A stretch of DNA of 64,000 nucleotides from Sediminibacterium sp. TEGAF015 (GCF_025997995.1 NZ_AP026683.1:434501-498500); one strand, 5' to 3'; positions 44,178-53,981 are shown, counted from the first letter of the stretch. Numbers and translations: made by a program. The notes: generated by a model not told the origin, from the sequence alone.

Positions 44178-44822
44178 TTAATAGACGCTCAAGTAGCTTT
44201 TAATGGAATTTGCAAAATTCTCAAAAGCGTTGAATTTACTTAAAAAAGTGGTGGTGATTAGTAGAAATACAATACCGAAAACAGCACCCCAAATATGTGC
44301 TGAGTGATTAATATTTCCATGCCCCTTCTTTGCCAGATAAGCAGATAAAATCAGGTACAAGGGTCCGAATATAAATCCGGGAATATGAAATGGAATCGGG
44401 AAGATACCCATGCCCATAGTAGGATATAAGAATATGCCTGCAAAAATCACTGCCGAAACTGCACCTGATGCACCTAAACTTCTGTAATGATAATTATTCT
44501 GGTTATTAAAGTAAGTAGGAAGTAAACAGACAATTAGTGAAACGATATAAAGCATTAGGTAAATGATTTTTCCAGACTCATCAAAGATTTGAACGAAGGT
44601 TTTTTCTACCAAATCTCCAAATAGATAAAAGGAATACATATTGAACAGTAAGTGCATGATGTCTGCATGTATCAATCCACTTGTTATAAATCGATACCAT
44701 TGATTTCTGTTGGTGATGGCTGGAGGATAAAAGATTAAATCATCCAATACTTTTTGGTTGGAAAACCCAGTGAAAGAAATGACACTGGTTAATAAGATGA
44801 TGCTGAGTGTTATAGTTAACAT
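44178..44822 (-). CDS. Rhomboid-family intramembrane serine protease
   Basis: 214 residues with six probable transmembrane helices. The catalytic pair is present: Ser119 in GASGAVSA and His176 in NHSAHIWGAVFG. The oxyanion region HADIMHLLFNMYSFYLFG is also typical. Rhomboids cleave transmembrane or membrane-proximal segments. The substrate is unknown. It is downstream of rlmH on the same strand (13-base gap) and convergent with tilS. Confidence 0.92.
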   Translation of the reverse strand: MLTITLSIILLTSVISFTGFSNQKVLDDLIFYPPAITNRNQWYRFITSGLIHADIMHLLFNMYSFYLFGDLVEKTFVQIFDESGKIIYLMLYIVSLIVCLLPTYFNNQNNYHYRSLGASGAVSAVIFAGIFLYPTMGMGIFPIPFHIPGFIFGPLYLILSAYLAKKGHGNINHSAHIWGAVFGIVFLLITTTFLSKFNAFENFANSIKSYLSVY

Positions 44823-44835
44823 GGTAACCGGTAAA

Positions 44836-45309
44836 TTAAATATGATGGTATTTTTCGTTTTTTATTATTGTACAAGCTCTATACAATTGTTCCGCAAGAA
44901 TCAGCCTAACCAGCATATGGGGGAATACCAACGCAGATAAACTCCATACTGTCTGAGCGCGCTGTGTAACGGAATGCTCAACCCCGAAAGCCCCACCAAT
45001 CAAAAACACAATTTGTTTACAACTTTCATTTGTTCTTTGTTCAATAAACTTGGCCAGTTGCGGAGAACTGAAGCTTTTACCTCTTTCATCTAATAAAACA
45101 AGGTAATCGTCTTTGTCTATGAGGTTTAAAATGAGTGCGGCTTCTGCTTTTTTTAATTCGTTTTCGGGCAAACTGGCTGCATTCTTGGGAGGGGCAATAA
45201 TATGCCAGTCAGTTTTGAAATATTTATTGATTCTTTTGGTAAAATCATCAATTCCTTCGCTAACATAAGATTCATTGGCCTTGCCAACTGAAATCAGGCG
45301 TAGTTTCAT
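44836..45309 (-). CDS. rlmH: 23S rRNA (pseudouridine1915-N3)-methyltransferase RlmH
   Basis: About 157 residues from ATG 45309; an earlier alternative start would add a 14-residue extension outside the family's conserved beginning KLRLISVGK. SPOUT-fold signatures are LVLLDERGKSFSSPQLAKFI, VFLIGGAFGV and the C-terminal MLVRLILAEQLYRACTIIKNEKYHH. It methylates pseudouridine 1915 in helix 69 of 23S rRNA on assembled 70S ribosomes. The length matches the family (about 155). Confidence 0.95.
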   Translation of the reverse strand: MKLRLISVGKANESYVSEGIDDFTKRINKYFKTDWHIIAPPKNAASLPENELKKAEAALILNLIDKDDYLVLLDERGKSFSSPQLAKFIEQRTNESCKQIVFLIGGAFGVEHSVTQRAQTVWSLSALVFPHMLVRLILAEQLYRACTIIKNEKYHHI

Positions 45310-45403
45310 AGTTTGAAAGTAAGTACAATTTCCGGGAAAACCAATTGGCATGGCTTTTGTACTTTTCTAAACTCAAAGTATATTACATACAAATTGCTTT
45401 TTA

Positions 45404-47794
45404 ATGAGAAAATTTATTTTCAGCATCGTTTGTTTACTTTTTTGGGGGATAGGGACTTCGCTAAAAGCGCAACAAATTGATTCTATGATGAGTGTGTACG
45501 CAGAGGGCTTCCCTAAAGAAAAAATACATATCCATTTTGATAGGCCAGTCTATAATACCGGAGATACACTCTTTTATAAAGTCTATTTGTTAGCAGCTAA
45601 TGAGCCCAGTATGCTCAGTAAAAACTTGTATGTTGAATGGTATGATACAACCGGAACTTTAATAAAACAAACAGTAGCTCCGTTGTTTCAATCTACTGCA
45701 AGAGGAAGTTTCGAAATTCCTGCAAAATACAGTGGTGGATTTTTACATGTAAAAGCATTTACCAGGTGGATGCTCAATGATGACCCAGCCTATTTATTTC
45801 AAAAAAATATACCAATTAATGGAGGGAATGTAGTTCTTGGCAGAATGCCTTCTCCAACTAGAGTTGATATTTTTCCCGAAAGCGGTTCGTTGGTGGAGGG
45901 AGTGAATTCTCGGGTGGCTTTTAAAGCGATTAATCAAATTGGGTTGCCTGTGAAAATTAAAGGAGTTTTGATTGATGCACAGAAAAAAGTTCTTGATAGC
46001 TTAAAAGTACAACATGATGGCATGGGCCTGTTTGTTCTGAAACCCTTGCCTGGTCAGCAATACCAGTTAAACTGGACAGATGAATACGGAAGAACAGGAA
46101 CAACGCCTATTAAAGACATAAAGAAAGAAGGGGTAGTGTTGACCGTTAGAACCAATAATGAAAAAGCATTTCTTCAATTTGAAAGGTCAGAGCCTGCTTC
46201 AGCTAACTTTAAGCAAATGAATTTGCTGGTTCATATGAACCAGTCTCTACTGTATAAAGTGGGATTGAAAATGTCGGAAAGGAATTATCAGCGAGCAGAA
46301 ATTCCCATTGATGAATTGCCTACAGGAATAGTGCAGTTTACCTTATTTACTGCAGATTGGATTCCTGTTGCTGAGCGTATTGTTTTTATAAACAACCATA
46401 CCCATGATTTTAATGCCAAAATCAATCCCATCGTAACCAATTTAGGGAAGCGTGCATTGAATAAGTTTGACATTTTCGTTTCAGACACTACTATGACCAA
46501 TATGTCAGTTGCGGTAATTGATGCCAACGCCAATACCAATGATCCTCATTCCATTTTTTCTAATTTCCTTCTGGCAAGTGAAATCAAAGGATACGTTCAT
46601 AATCCTTCTTATTATTTTCAAAGTGATGCGGATAGTATCATGAACAGGTTAGATCTGGTTATGATGACCAATGGCTGGAGGAAAATTAACTGGGAAAAAT
46701 TGAAGGAGGGAATTGGACCACAATTGAAATACATGCCAGAAACGGAATACATGTCCCTGAAAGGCTCTGTATTTGGTATTAAACCAGTAATGGTTAAAGA
46801 TCAGCAACTGAATTTTGTATTGGCAGCCAAAGACAGCAGTAAAACCCTTCAATTCGCAGCCATTGATGCAAATGGTAATTTTGAACAGCCTGGCATTTTC
46901 TTTTATGATACGGTAAAAGTGTATTACGGATTCAATAATAATTCTAAGTTGAGTGGAGCAACTCAGGTTAAAATTGAAAACGGATTATTGAGAAAAGAGA
47001 ATGGAGCTAAAGTAGGATTAGGTGCCATTCCGCCAGTATGGGGGGGTATAGATTCAATGGCTATTGCAAGAATGAATTTCTACCTTACAGAACAAGAAAA
47101 ATTAAGAAAATTAATGGCATCTGCTTCGCTATCCGAAGTAGTAGTAAAGACCAGAACTAAAAGTAAACTTGAAATATTAGATGAAACTTACTCCTCTGGA
47201 CTTTTCTCAGGAATGAATGGATATAGTTTTGATTTAACGGATGGAACAGTTGCAGCATTAGATATTTTTACTTTTCTTCAAGGACGAGTGGCAGGATTAC
47301 AAGTTACTGGTACAGGACCGAGTGCTTCATTAACTTGGAGAGGAGGTATGCCAGATATTTATTTAAACGAGTTGAGATCAGATATTCCAATGGTTGCCAA
47401 TATTCCGATAGCCGATATTGCTTATCTTAAAGTATTTAGACCGCCATTTTTTGGTACTGGTGCAGGTGGAGGGAGTGGAGCTATTGTAATTTATACAAAA
47501 AAAGGAGGGACTTCCAAGGGGTCACAAAATGTAAAAGGATTAGAAAGTACTTTATTGAGTGGTTATTCTACTTTTAAAGAATTCTACAATCCAATATATG
47601 ATAAAACTACTGTTGCATTTGAACCTGATACAAGGAATACATTGTATTGGAATCCTTATATAATAACCAACAAAAAATCTCCTCGTTACCCCATAGAATT
47701 CTATAACAACGATGTATCAACAAAACTAAAAATTGTTTTAGAAGGGTTTAATGCAAGTGGTAAAATGACAAGAGTAGAAAGGATTTTAGAATAA
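45404..47794 (+). CDS. Large exported protein with MG2-like N-terminus and TonB-plug-like domain
   Basis: 796 residues with a signal peptide (about 1-22, ending LKAQ). The N-terminal part resembles an MG2/alpha-2-macroglobulin-type module (KIHIHFDRPVYNTGDTLFYKVYLL; GGFLHVKAFTRWMLND). Further Ig-like strands follow, then a plug-like segment (about 585-700: ILDETYSSGLFSGMNG, LDIFTFLQGRVAGLQV, GGGSGAIVIYTKKG) of the kind that normally precedes a TonB-dependent barrel. No 22-strand barrel follows, since only about 95 residues remain. Function unknown; periplasmic or outer-membrane anchored with a partner is inferred. A paralogue begins at 62895. Confidence 0.82.
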   Translation: MRKFIFSIVCLLFWGIGTSLKAQQIDSMMSVYAEGFPKEKIHIHFDRPVYNTGDTLFYKVYLLAANEPSMLSKNLYVEWYDTTGTLIKQTVAPLFQSTARGSFEIPAKYSGGFLHVKAFTRWMLNDDPAYLFQKNIPINGGNVVLGRMPSPTRVDIFPESGSLVEGVNSRVAFKAINQIGLPVKIKGVLIDAQKKVLDSLKVQHDGMGLFVLKPLPGQQYQLNWTDEYGRTGTTPIKDIKKEGVVLTVRTNNEKAFLQFERSEPASANFKQMNLLVHMNQSLLYKVGLKMSERNYQRAEIPIDELPTGIVQFTLFTADWIPVAERIVFINNHTHDFNAKINPIVTNLGKRALNKFDIFVSDTTMTNMSVAVIDANANTNDPHSIFSNFLLASEIKGYVHNPSYYFQSDADSIMNRLDLVMMTNGWRKINWEKLKEGIGPQLKYMPETEYMSLKGSVFGIKPVMVKDQQLNFVLAAKDSSKTLQFAAIDANGNFEQPGIFFYDTVKVYYGFNNNSKLSGATQVKIENGLLRKENGAKVGLGAIPPVWGGIDSMAIARMNFYLTEQEKLRKLMASASLSEVVVKTRTKSKLEILDETYSSGLFSGMNGYSFDLTDGTVAALDIFTFLQGRVAGLQVTGTGPSASLTWRGGMPDIYLNELRSDIPMVANIPIADIAYLKVFRPPFFGTGAGGGSGAIVIYTKKGGTSKGSQNVKGLESTLLSGYSTFKEFYNPIYDKTTVAFEPDTRNTLYWNPYIITNKKSPRYPIEFYNNDVSTKLKIVLEGFNASGKMTRVERILE

Positions 47795-47814
47795 TCAAAT
47801 CAATAAAACTATTG

Positions 47815-47852
47815 TAAACAGCTTCAATGACAAATATTATTGAAGCTGTTTA
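47815..47852. terminator. Bidirectional hairpin terminator overlapping a stop codon
   Basis: A perfect 14-bp inverted repeat: TAAACAGCTTCAAT (47815-47828) and ATTGAAGCTGTTTA (47839-47852) with a 10-base loop. It lies 20 bases after the plug-domain protein stop, and its right arm contains the last codons and stop of the convergent membrane protein gene. It probably serves both transcripts. Confidence 0.7.
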
Positions 47853-48562
47853 TTACGAAAATTGATTTTTCTGATTCGACTGATTCCCAATAAAACACCT
47901 GTTATCATAACTAATATTACTAAGGAATAGGCTCCATTATTAATACTGTCTAATTGATATTTTGTGTCGTCGTTCCAGAATAAGTTGAGTACCGTTTGGT
48001 ATTTAATATTCTTGTAAAGAAATAGACCATATAAAATGGCAAAGTAACATTGAAACAATAAAAACAGATATACAAGTGATGCGAGTGTAGCTACTTCGTG
48101 TTCAAAGTTTTCAGGATGTTCTGCGTCTTCTCTTATAACTAAGTATAGGGCATAAAAAAGGTGGAAAATCAAATGTGCCAGACATACCAGTGCAGTATAT
48201 ATTGAATAGTTGGGCTCTGCTAACTCCCTGTAAAACACGATAATGGTTAAAGCGTAGGCTACAAATGGAATTATAAGAGGCCATTGCTTTTTGATGTCGA
48301 TAGATTTATGCGTGAAAAAATTCTTCACGAATAAAAAAAGCAAAGGACCTAGAATTAATAGAGATCCGTTTGCTACAAAAAATGCTAACCTGTTTATTCC
48401 AGAATGTTCACCATATCTAAAATAGTATTGGCTGGCAAAAAGCACTAGGCTTATGATTGTGTATACAAAAATCAATAGCCGTTTGGTTTCCTTATACTTA
48501 CTTAATAAGAATATAAGCAAAAAGCTGGCTATCCCAACAAATAATGAAGAGATTAGAATCAT
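47837..48562 (-). CDS. Membrane protein like the sensor half of AraC-type regulators, without HTH
   Basis: 241 residues with about seven transmembrane helices and a pattern like the N-terminal membrane part of Bacteroidota AraC-family transcription factors (an initial helix, YYFRYGEHSGINRLAFFVANGSLLILGPLLFLFVKNF, and a last helix followed by a basic RKINFRNKQ tail). The C-terminal helix-turn-helix of those regulators is missing; the gene stops right after the last helix. It could be a truncated regulator, a stand-alone sensor or an unrelated 7TM family. The stop lies within a hairpin terminator. Confidence 0.7.
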   Translation of the reverse strand: MILISSLFVGIASFLLIFLLSKYKETKRLLIFVYTIISLVLFASQYYFRYGEHSGINRLAFFVANGSLLILGPLLFLFVKNFFTHKSIDIKKQWPLIIPFVAYALTIIVFYRELAEPNYSIYTALVCLAHLIFHLFYALYLVIREDAEHPENFEHEVATLASLVYLFLLFQCYFAILYGLFLYKNIKYQTVLNLFWNDDTKYQLDSINNGAYSLVILVMITGVLLGISRIRKINFRNKQLQ

Positions 48563-48818
48563 AGTGTCAATAGGGTAAAAATCAATTGTAAAGTTCAGTA
48601 GTCTTGCATTGAATTATTGCCCCTAAAGCTGATTGGTAGTATTAATAATTCTTCAAATACTCCTATTTAATTCTTCATTTCTCTGAATTTGAGACCTGAC
48701 AATAGTTTTTGAAATATGCCACTAGCTTATAAACAATACAATGTCTCATCCTTACACTAACATGCAAATTTCAGTTAACCTGTCTAGTGACCTGTGGCCT
48801 TGACCCGTTCTAAATAAA
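48563..48818. other. Gene-free A+T-rich gap upstream of a membrane protein gene
   Basis: Between the membrane protein (start 48562) and the large T9SS protein (stop 48870) lie 307 bases. Apart from the terminator at 48819-48846, I see no credible reading frame, tRNA-like fold or clear promoter consensus. The part next to 48562 should contain the membrane gene's promoter. Confidence 0.5.
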
Positions 48819-48846
48819 AAAGCCCCGTCCAATTGGACGGGGCTTT
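48819..48846 (-). terminator. Strong Rho-independent terminator of the T9SS protein gene
   Basis: AAAGCCCCGTCC (48819-48830) pairs with GGACGGGGCTTT (48835-48846), a 12-bp G+C-rich stem with tetraloop AATT. On the minus strand the stem is followed by TTTATTTAG, completing a T-rich run. It lies 23 bases after the stop at 48870. Confidence 0.93.
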
Positions 48847-48869
48847 GGTTGAATATATTCTCAGTTGGA

Positions 48870-51800
48870 TTACTTCACAATCACAACAGTAGTAGGAGCG
48901 AACTTAACGTTTTTACCTTCTAGTGTTAAGAAATGAGTGCCAATCACACCAGTATTTAATCTTACTGGAACCGCATTTGGTCCTTTAACAACGTTCACTT
49001 GTTTAGTGAAGATTGAGCGTCCAGTACCATCATTAATCTTCATGGTGAATTCACCAGCAACTGGGCTTACAAAGCTTGCAGTAAATACATTGTCGGTTAC
49101 AGGGTTAGGGAATACCTGAATGGTTTTCTCTTCCTGTATTGTTGTATTAATTGCAGGTTTCTCTTTAGTAAAGCTGATGTTGCTGAAAGTTGACGCAACT
49201 GGACTGTTTCTTCCTGCATTTACTTCTACAGTAAATACTAGGGTAGTAACGTCTTTTGGATCAATGTTCTTGGTAGAAGCAGCAGACTTGAATTGGCTGA
49301 AAGGAATAAAGTATTCTTGCTGACCAGAACCTAATCTGATATCAGTAGTGTATTGGTTTTTCCATTCTGCAATTCCATTCTGGATCATGGTAACTCTTAA
49401 GTTGTAACCACCTGCAGCAGTAAACTTAAGACCTGTATATCCAGTTAAATCAGCTTCCATACCGCCAGCTTTTAATAGCTTGAATAAGGAAACAAAGTCA
49501 GAACTGTTTGCTTTTACTTCCACGTTTCTTAATACTGGGTATTCGTTTGCAGAAATTACTCGCTTCGCATCATTTGTAACATTGAATGAACTAACGCTGG
49601 TCGTATTTCTATTGTAATCGATAGCCCAAGTACCATCAGACATATAAAGGTTGTCTTTTACATCACCGTTTAAGAACATTGAGATAGAACTTTCGTATTT
49701 ATCTCCAACTGGAACAACAATAGTAGAAGTTCCGTTTGCTTTTACTGTGAATGGTACATTACGAGTAACAATACCTGTAGAAGATTCATTAGATCTGTCT
49801 TCGAACTTGAAGAAGCCTGTAGTAGCAGCTGTACCGTTCTTGATTACCAAATTCAAGTTAGCACCTTCACGCTTGCCTGATTCGATATAAGTATCAGGAG
49901 TTGCGTTTACAATTGTTTGATTTACCGGAGCAACATCTTTCAATTTAGCCAATACTTCCTTCACCATATCGTTTACGATATTTGGAGAAGCAGCCCAGAT
50001 CTGGAAGTTGTACATCTGATCTTCGTTAACATAGCTTGTTGTCAAGAACGCACTCTGAAGGTTGAAGTTGTTTCTACCTGCTTTTGCACCAACTGTGAAT
50101 GCTGTTGCATATTCAAGGTTTCCTTTATCATTTCTGATTTTGTAATTGATAAAGTCGTAACCATCAATTTTTACAGACTCAACATCTAATAAAGTGGCGC
50201 CTTTTAATCTATCACAGATAGGCTTAGTGTGATCGTATAGTTCACCCAAAGTCTTGGTTGTGAATGCAACGGCCTTGGTTTCTTTATTGGTATTTACATA
50301 GTCAACTGCAAATACTTCTTTTGCATTCGTAAAGCTTACAATGTCTACAGGAGAGCTGTTATAAGCTTTGTAACCTCTGCTTGACAAGTCAGGCATGATA
50401 CTAGCCAACTGTAAGCTAAATAAGCTATTGGTACTTGTAGAACGAATGGTTCCTTGTACTGGCTCAATAACTGGGAGCTTATTGTAATCAACCGCACCAT
50501 TCATATCGTTGATGGCATTGTTCAATACACGCTGAGCGATAGCATCACCTAGGCTCTTACTTTCTAAACCACCGCCGCCACCGCCGCTAACAAAAGAAGA
50601 CTCACGACGATAAAGGATTCTGTAGTTTAATTGAGTAGTACCGTCTTCAGCGGTTACTAGGATTTCTATGATATTGTCCCCTTCTCTAATTAGGAAAGGA
50701 GCACTTGCTACACCACTGGTTAATGGAACATAAGCACCAGGTCCCATGCCTGTATCAATTCTTGCCTGGATGGTTGCAAATTGATTTTCAACAGTAGGAG
50801 TAACGGTGAAGCTATTAATAGCAGTTAACACATAAGTGTCATAATCTAAGTCAAACTTATTGAATGGTGTATTCAATGCACCTGTAGAAGCAACCAAGTT
50901 GCTTAAAAACGCATTGGTACTTACTACTACTGTTAAGTTAGCAGGTACATAAGTAATAGTATAGTTAGAAGCGGTGAAAGTTCCACCTGTTGCTGCACTT
51001 GGAACAACCGTATTCGTATTTACAGCGATAGGATCTAAAGCTGCAGCCCCTGTACCATAAGTCATGGTAACAGAACCAATGGTTTCCCAGTTAACCAAAC
51101 CTGTTGCAGTAAAGGCTGTAACACCAGTGGCTGGTGTTGGAATTACATCACCGTGTTGCTTGGTAACACCATTTGCAGTAATAGTTAATGGAGCAGGAGT
51201 AACAGTAATGTTTCCGTTTACATAAGTTATAGTATAGTTAGAAGCTGTGAAAGTACCACCGGTTGCAGCGCTTGGAACTACAGTTCCAGTATTAACGCCT
51301 ACAGGGCTATTAGGTGTAGCACCTGTACCATAAACGATGGTTACAGAACCGATTGTTTCGCTGTTAACTAAACCTGTAGAAGTAAAGGTAGTCATACCGA
51401 ATGCACTTACCAAAGTCACTCCATATACTTTTGACACGTTATCAGCAGTAATAGTTAATGAAGCAGGAGTGATGTTAGCGGTTAAACCAGTAGGTTGAGA
51501 TACAGTGTAGTTTGCAGCTTGTGCTCCAGCGAGGGCGTAACCAGTTACAGTTACAGCTTTAGCATTACCAACGTTTGCATTAGCAAAGGTACCTGTACCA
51601 CCAGAAACAGTTACAACGTCGCCACTTTCAACACCTACTAATGTAGCTGTACCTGTTAGGGTAGCTGTTGTGTTAGCGTCATACACTTTATTAGAAGCAG
51701 TTACACCAGAAATGGTTAAACCCTTTGCAGTGATATCAGCGGTTAAACCAGTAGGTTGAGATACTGTATAGTTACCAGCAGCAGAACCAGACAATGTATA

Positions 51801-53981
51801 TCCAGTAACAGTTACCGCTTTTGCAGTACCAACGTTTGCATCAGCAAAAGTTCCAGTGCCGCCAGCTACTGTTACATTACCTGCATCAGCAACTAAAACA
51901 CCTACTAGTGTTGCAGTGCCTGTTAAGGTTGCAGAGGTATTTGCGTTATATACTTTATTAGAAGCAGATACACCGGTGATCGTAAGACCAACTGCAGTGA
52001 TGTCAGCAGTTAAGCCAGTAGGTTGAGTTACTGTATAGTTTGCAGCTTGTGCACCACCAAGTGTATAACCAGTTATGGTTACGGCTTTAGCAGTACCAAC
52101 ATTTGCATTAGCAAAAGCACCCGTACCACCAGAAACTGTTACCACATCACCACTTTCAACACCTACTAAAGTAGCTGTGCCTGTTAGGGTAGCAGTTGTG
52201 TTAGCGTCATACACTTTATTAGAAGCAGATACACCAGAGATGGTAAGACCTTTTGCAGTGATGTCAGCAGTTAAACCAGTAGGTTGAGATACGGTGTAGT
52301 TTGCAGCTTGTGCACCACCAAGGGTGTAACCAGTTACAGTTACTGCGATACCAGTTCCAACATTGGCAGAAGCAAAAGTACCAGAGCCACCAGAAACCGT
52401 TACTACATCACCACTTTCAACACCCACTAAGGTTGCAGTACCTGTTAAGGTAGCAGTTGTATTAGCATTGTATACTTTATTAGAAGCAGTCACACCAGAG
52501 ATGGTAAGACCTTTTGCAGTGATGTCAGCAGTTAAACCAGTAGGTTGAGATACGGTGTAGTTGGCTGCTTGTGCACCACCAAGGGTGTAACCAGTTACAG
52601 TTACTGCGATACCAGTTCCAACATTGGCAGAAGCAAAAGTACCAGAGCCACCAGAAACCGTTACTACATCACCACTTTCAACACCCACTAAGGTTGCAGT
52701 ACCTGTTAAGGTAGCTGTTGTATTTGCGTTATAGACTTTATTAGAAGCGGTTACACCAGAGATAGTTAAACCTTTAGCAGTGATATCAGCAGTTAAGCCA
52801 GTAGGTTGAGAAACAGTATAGTTGGCAGCTTGTGCACCACCAAGGGTGTAACCAGTTACAGTTACTGCGATACCAGTTCCAGCATTAGCAGAAGCAAATG
52901 TTCCAGAGCCACCAGAAACCGTTACTACATCACCACTTTCAACACCCACTAAGGTTGCAGTACCTGTTAAAGTAGCTGTTGTATTTGCGTTGTATACTTT
53001 ATTAGAAGCAGTTATACCAGAGATGGTAAGACCTTTTGCAGTAATATCAGCAGTTAAACCAGTAGGTTGAGAAACAGTATAGTTTGCAGCTTGTGCACCA
53101 CCAAGGGTGTAACCAGTTACAGTCACTGCGATACCAGTTCCAACATTGGCAGAAGCAAAAGTACCAGAGCCACCAGAAACCGTTACTACATCACCACTTT
53201 CAACACCCACTAAGGTTGCAGTACCTGTTAAGGTAGCAGTTGTATTAGCATTGTATACTTTATTAGAAGCAGTCACACCAGAGATGGTAAGACCTTTTGC
53301 AGTGATGTCAGCTGTTAAACCAGTAGGTTGAGAGAGAGAGTAATTACCCGCAGCAGAACCTGTAATCGAGTAGCCTGTAACAGTGATTGCTTTAGCAGTA
53401 CCAACATTTGCATTAGCAAAAGTTGCAGAACCGGATCCGGCTAAAGTTACATTTCCAACATCTCCAAGTTCAACACCGTTTAAAGCTGCAGTTCCAGTGA
53501 ATGATGCAGAGTTCGTTGCATCATAAGTCTTGTTAGAACCGGTTAAGCCATTAATGGTTAATGTTTTGGGATTAACTGTACTATTGGGAATCGCAACAGT
53601 TGTATTAGTGGCACCTTCAACTAAAGTTATGTTTCCACCTGTAATTGTTGCAACGTTCAATCCCCCTACCATTTTTACAAAGATTTGAACAGCAGGTGTT
53701 ACATCACCCGATACATCTGTGGTAACAACTACAGAATTTCCAAATCCAGTTCCAGTACTTAGGGATACCTGAAAATTGGTTGGGGCTGTAATCGTAATTG
53801 GGCTGGATGCAGTCAATCCTGCAGCAGTAAAAGTAAACGATTGTTCACCAGATTCTGAAGGATACGTTGCAGTAAACGCAGTAATACTACCAGTAGGAGT
53901 AATCGTCTGCGCCACCAGATTAAATCCAGTCAACAAGAGAAAAAGGGGCATCAAAATTTTGAGTAAAATTTTTGATTTCAT
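48870..53981 (-). CDS. Giant T9SS-exported surface protein with eight YDG repeats and MBG domains
   Basis: 1703 residues. Signal peptide (about 1-25, ending LVAQ); an N-terminal beta domain; eight tandem YDG-type repeats (139-839, each 87-90 residues, unit KGLTISGVTASNKVY through PTGLTADITA); two MBG-like domains (about 840-1020, TITANGVTKQHGD); a cadherin-like beta-sandwich (about 1022-1130); Gly6 linker; about 480 residues not recognised; and a C-terminal type A sorting domain (IQVFPNPVTDN to the end). The T9SS should carry it across the outer membrane, where the domain is cleaved and the protein attached or released. Adhesion or matrix function is inferred. Confidence 0.92.
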   Translation of the reverse strand: MKSKILLKILMPLFLLLTGFNLVAQTITPTGSITAFTATYPSESGEQSFTFTAAGLTASSPITITAPTNFQVSLSTGTGFGNSVVVTTDVSGDVTPAVQIFVKMVGGLNVATITGGNITLVEGATNTTVAIPNSTVNPKTLTINGLTGSNKTYDATNSASFTGTAALNGVELGDVGNVTLAGSGSATFANANVGTAKAITVTGYSITGSAAGNYSLSQPTGLTADITAKGLTISGVTASNKVYNANTTATLTGTATLVGVESGDVVTVSGGSGTFASANVGTGIAVTVTGYTLGGAQAANYTVSQPTGLTADITAKGLTISGITASNKVYNANTTATLTGTATLVGVESGDVVTVSGGSGTFASANAGTGIAVTVTGYTLGGAQAANYTVSQPTGLTADITAKGLTISGVTASNKVYNANTTATLTGTATLVGVESGDVVTVSGGSGTFASANVGTGIAVTVTGYTLGGAQAANYTVSQPTGLTADITAKGLTISGVTASNKVYNANTTATLTGTATLVGVESGDVVTVSGGSGTFASANVGTGIAVTVTGYTLGGAQAANYTVSQPTGLTADITAKGLTISGVSASNKVYDANTTATLTGTATLVGVESGDVVTVSGGTGAFANANVGTAKAVTITGYTLGGAQAANYTVTQPTGLTADITAVGLTITGVSASNKVYNANTSATLTGTATLVGVLVADAGNVTVAGGTGTFADANVGTAKAVTVTGYTLSGSAAGNYTVSQPTGLTADITAKGLTISGVTASNKVYDANTTATLTGTATLVGVESGDVVTVSGGTGTFANANVGNAKAVTVTGYALAGAQAANYTVSQPTGLTANITPASLTITADNVSKVYGVTLVSAFGMTTFTSTGLVNSETIGSVTIVYGTGATPNSPVGVNTGTVVPSAATGGTFTASNYTITYVNGNITVTPAPLTITANGVTKQHGDVIPTPATGVTAFTATGLVNWETIGSVTMTYGTGAAALDPIAVNTNTVVPSAATGGTFTASNYTITYVPANLTVVVSTNAFLSNLVASTGALNTPFNKFDLDYDTYVLTAINSFTVTPTVENQFATIQARIDTGMGPGAYVPLTSGVASAPFLIREGDNIIEILVTAEDGTTQLNYRILYRRESSFVSGGGGGGLESKSLGDAIAQRVLNNAINDMNGAVDYNKLPVIEPVQGTIRSTSTNSLFSLQLASIMPDLSSRGYKAYNSSPVDIVSFTNAKEVFAVDYVNTNKETKAVAFTTKTLGELYDHTKPICDRLKGATLLDVESVKIDGYDFINYKIRNDKGNLEYATAFTVGAKAGRNNFNLQSAFLTTSYVNEDQMYNFQIWAASPNIVNDMVKEVLAKLKDVAPVNQTIVNATPDTYIESGKREGANLNLVIKNGTAATTGFFKFEDRSNESSTGIVTRNVPFTVKANGTSTIVVPVGDKYESSISMFLNGDVKDNLYMSDGTWAIDYNRNTTSVSSFNVTNDAKRVISANEYPVLRNVEVKANSSDFVSLFKLLKAGGMEADLTGYTGLKFTAAGGYNLRVTMIQNGIAEWKNQYTTDIRLGSGQQEYFIPFSQFKSAASTKNIDPKDVTTLVFTVEVNAGRNSPVASTFSNISFTKEKPAINTTIQEEKTIQVFPNPVTDNVFTASFVSPVAGEFTMKINDGTGRSIFTKQVNVVKGPNAVPVRLNTGVIGTHFLTLEGKNVKFAPTTVVIVK
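51465..53567 (-). repeat. Eight tandem about 261-bp YDG-encoding repeats, four nearly identical
   Basis: Units start (minus strand) at about 53567, 53297, 53036, 52775, 52514, 52253, 51992 and 51725. Units 2-5 (52254-53297) are almost identical in protein, differing at one or two residues (VTAS/ITAS, NVGT/NAGT), and their DNA also shares long identical runs. Units 1, 6, 7 and 8 are more divergent; 1 and 7 share a GDVGN/ADAGN variant with inserted residues. This indicates recent duplication or gene conversion and makes the copy number prone to change. Confidence 0.95.

Noticed and set aside
52075..53331. Several repeated plus-strand frames of 60-70 residues opposite the YDG repeats
   Set aside because: They are near copies of one another because the repeated minus-strand gene lies beneath them. 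They have no signal, family or independent start context.
51465..53567. Tandem repeat considered as a CRISPR array
   Set aside because: The repeat unit is about 261 bp, with no short repeat-spacer alternation, no cas genes and a continuous coding frame.
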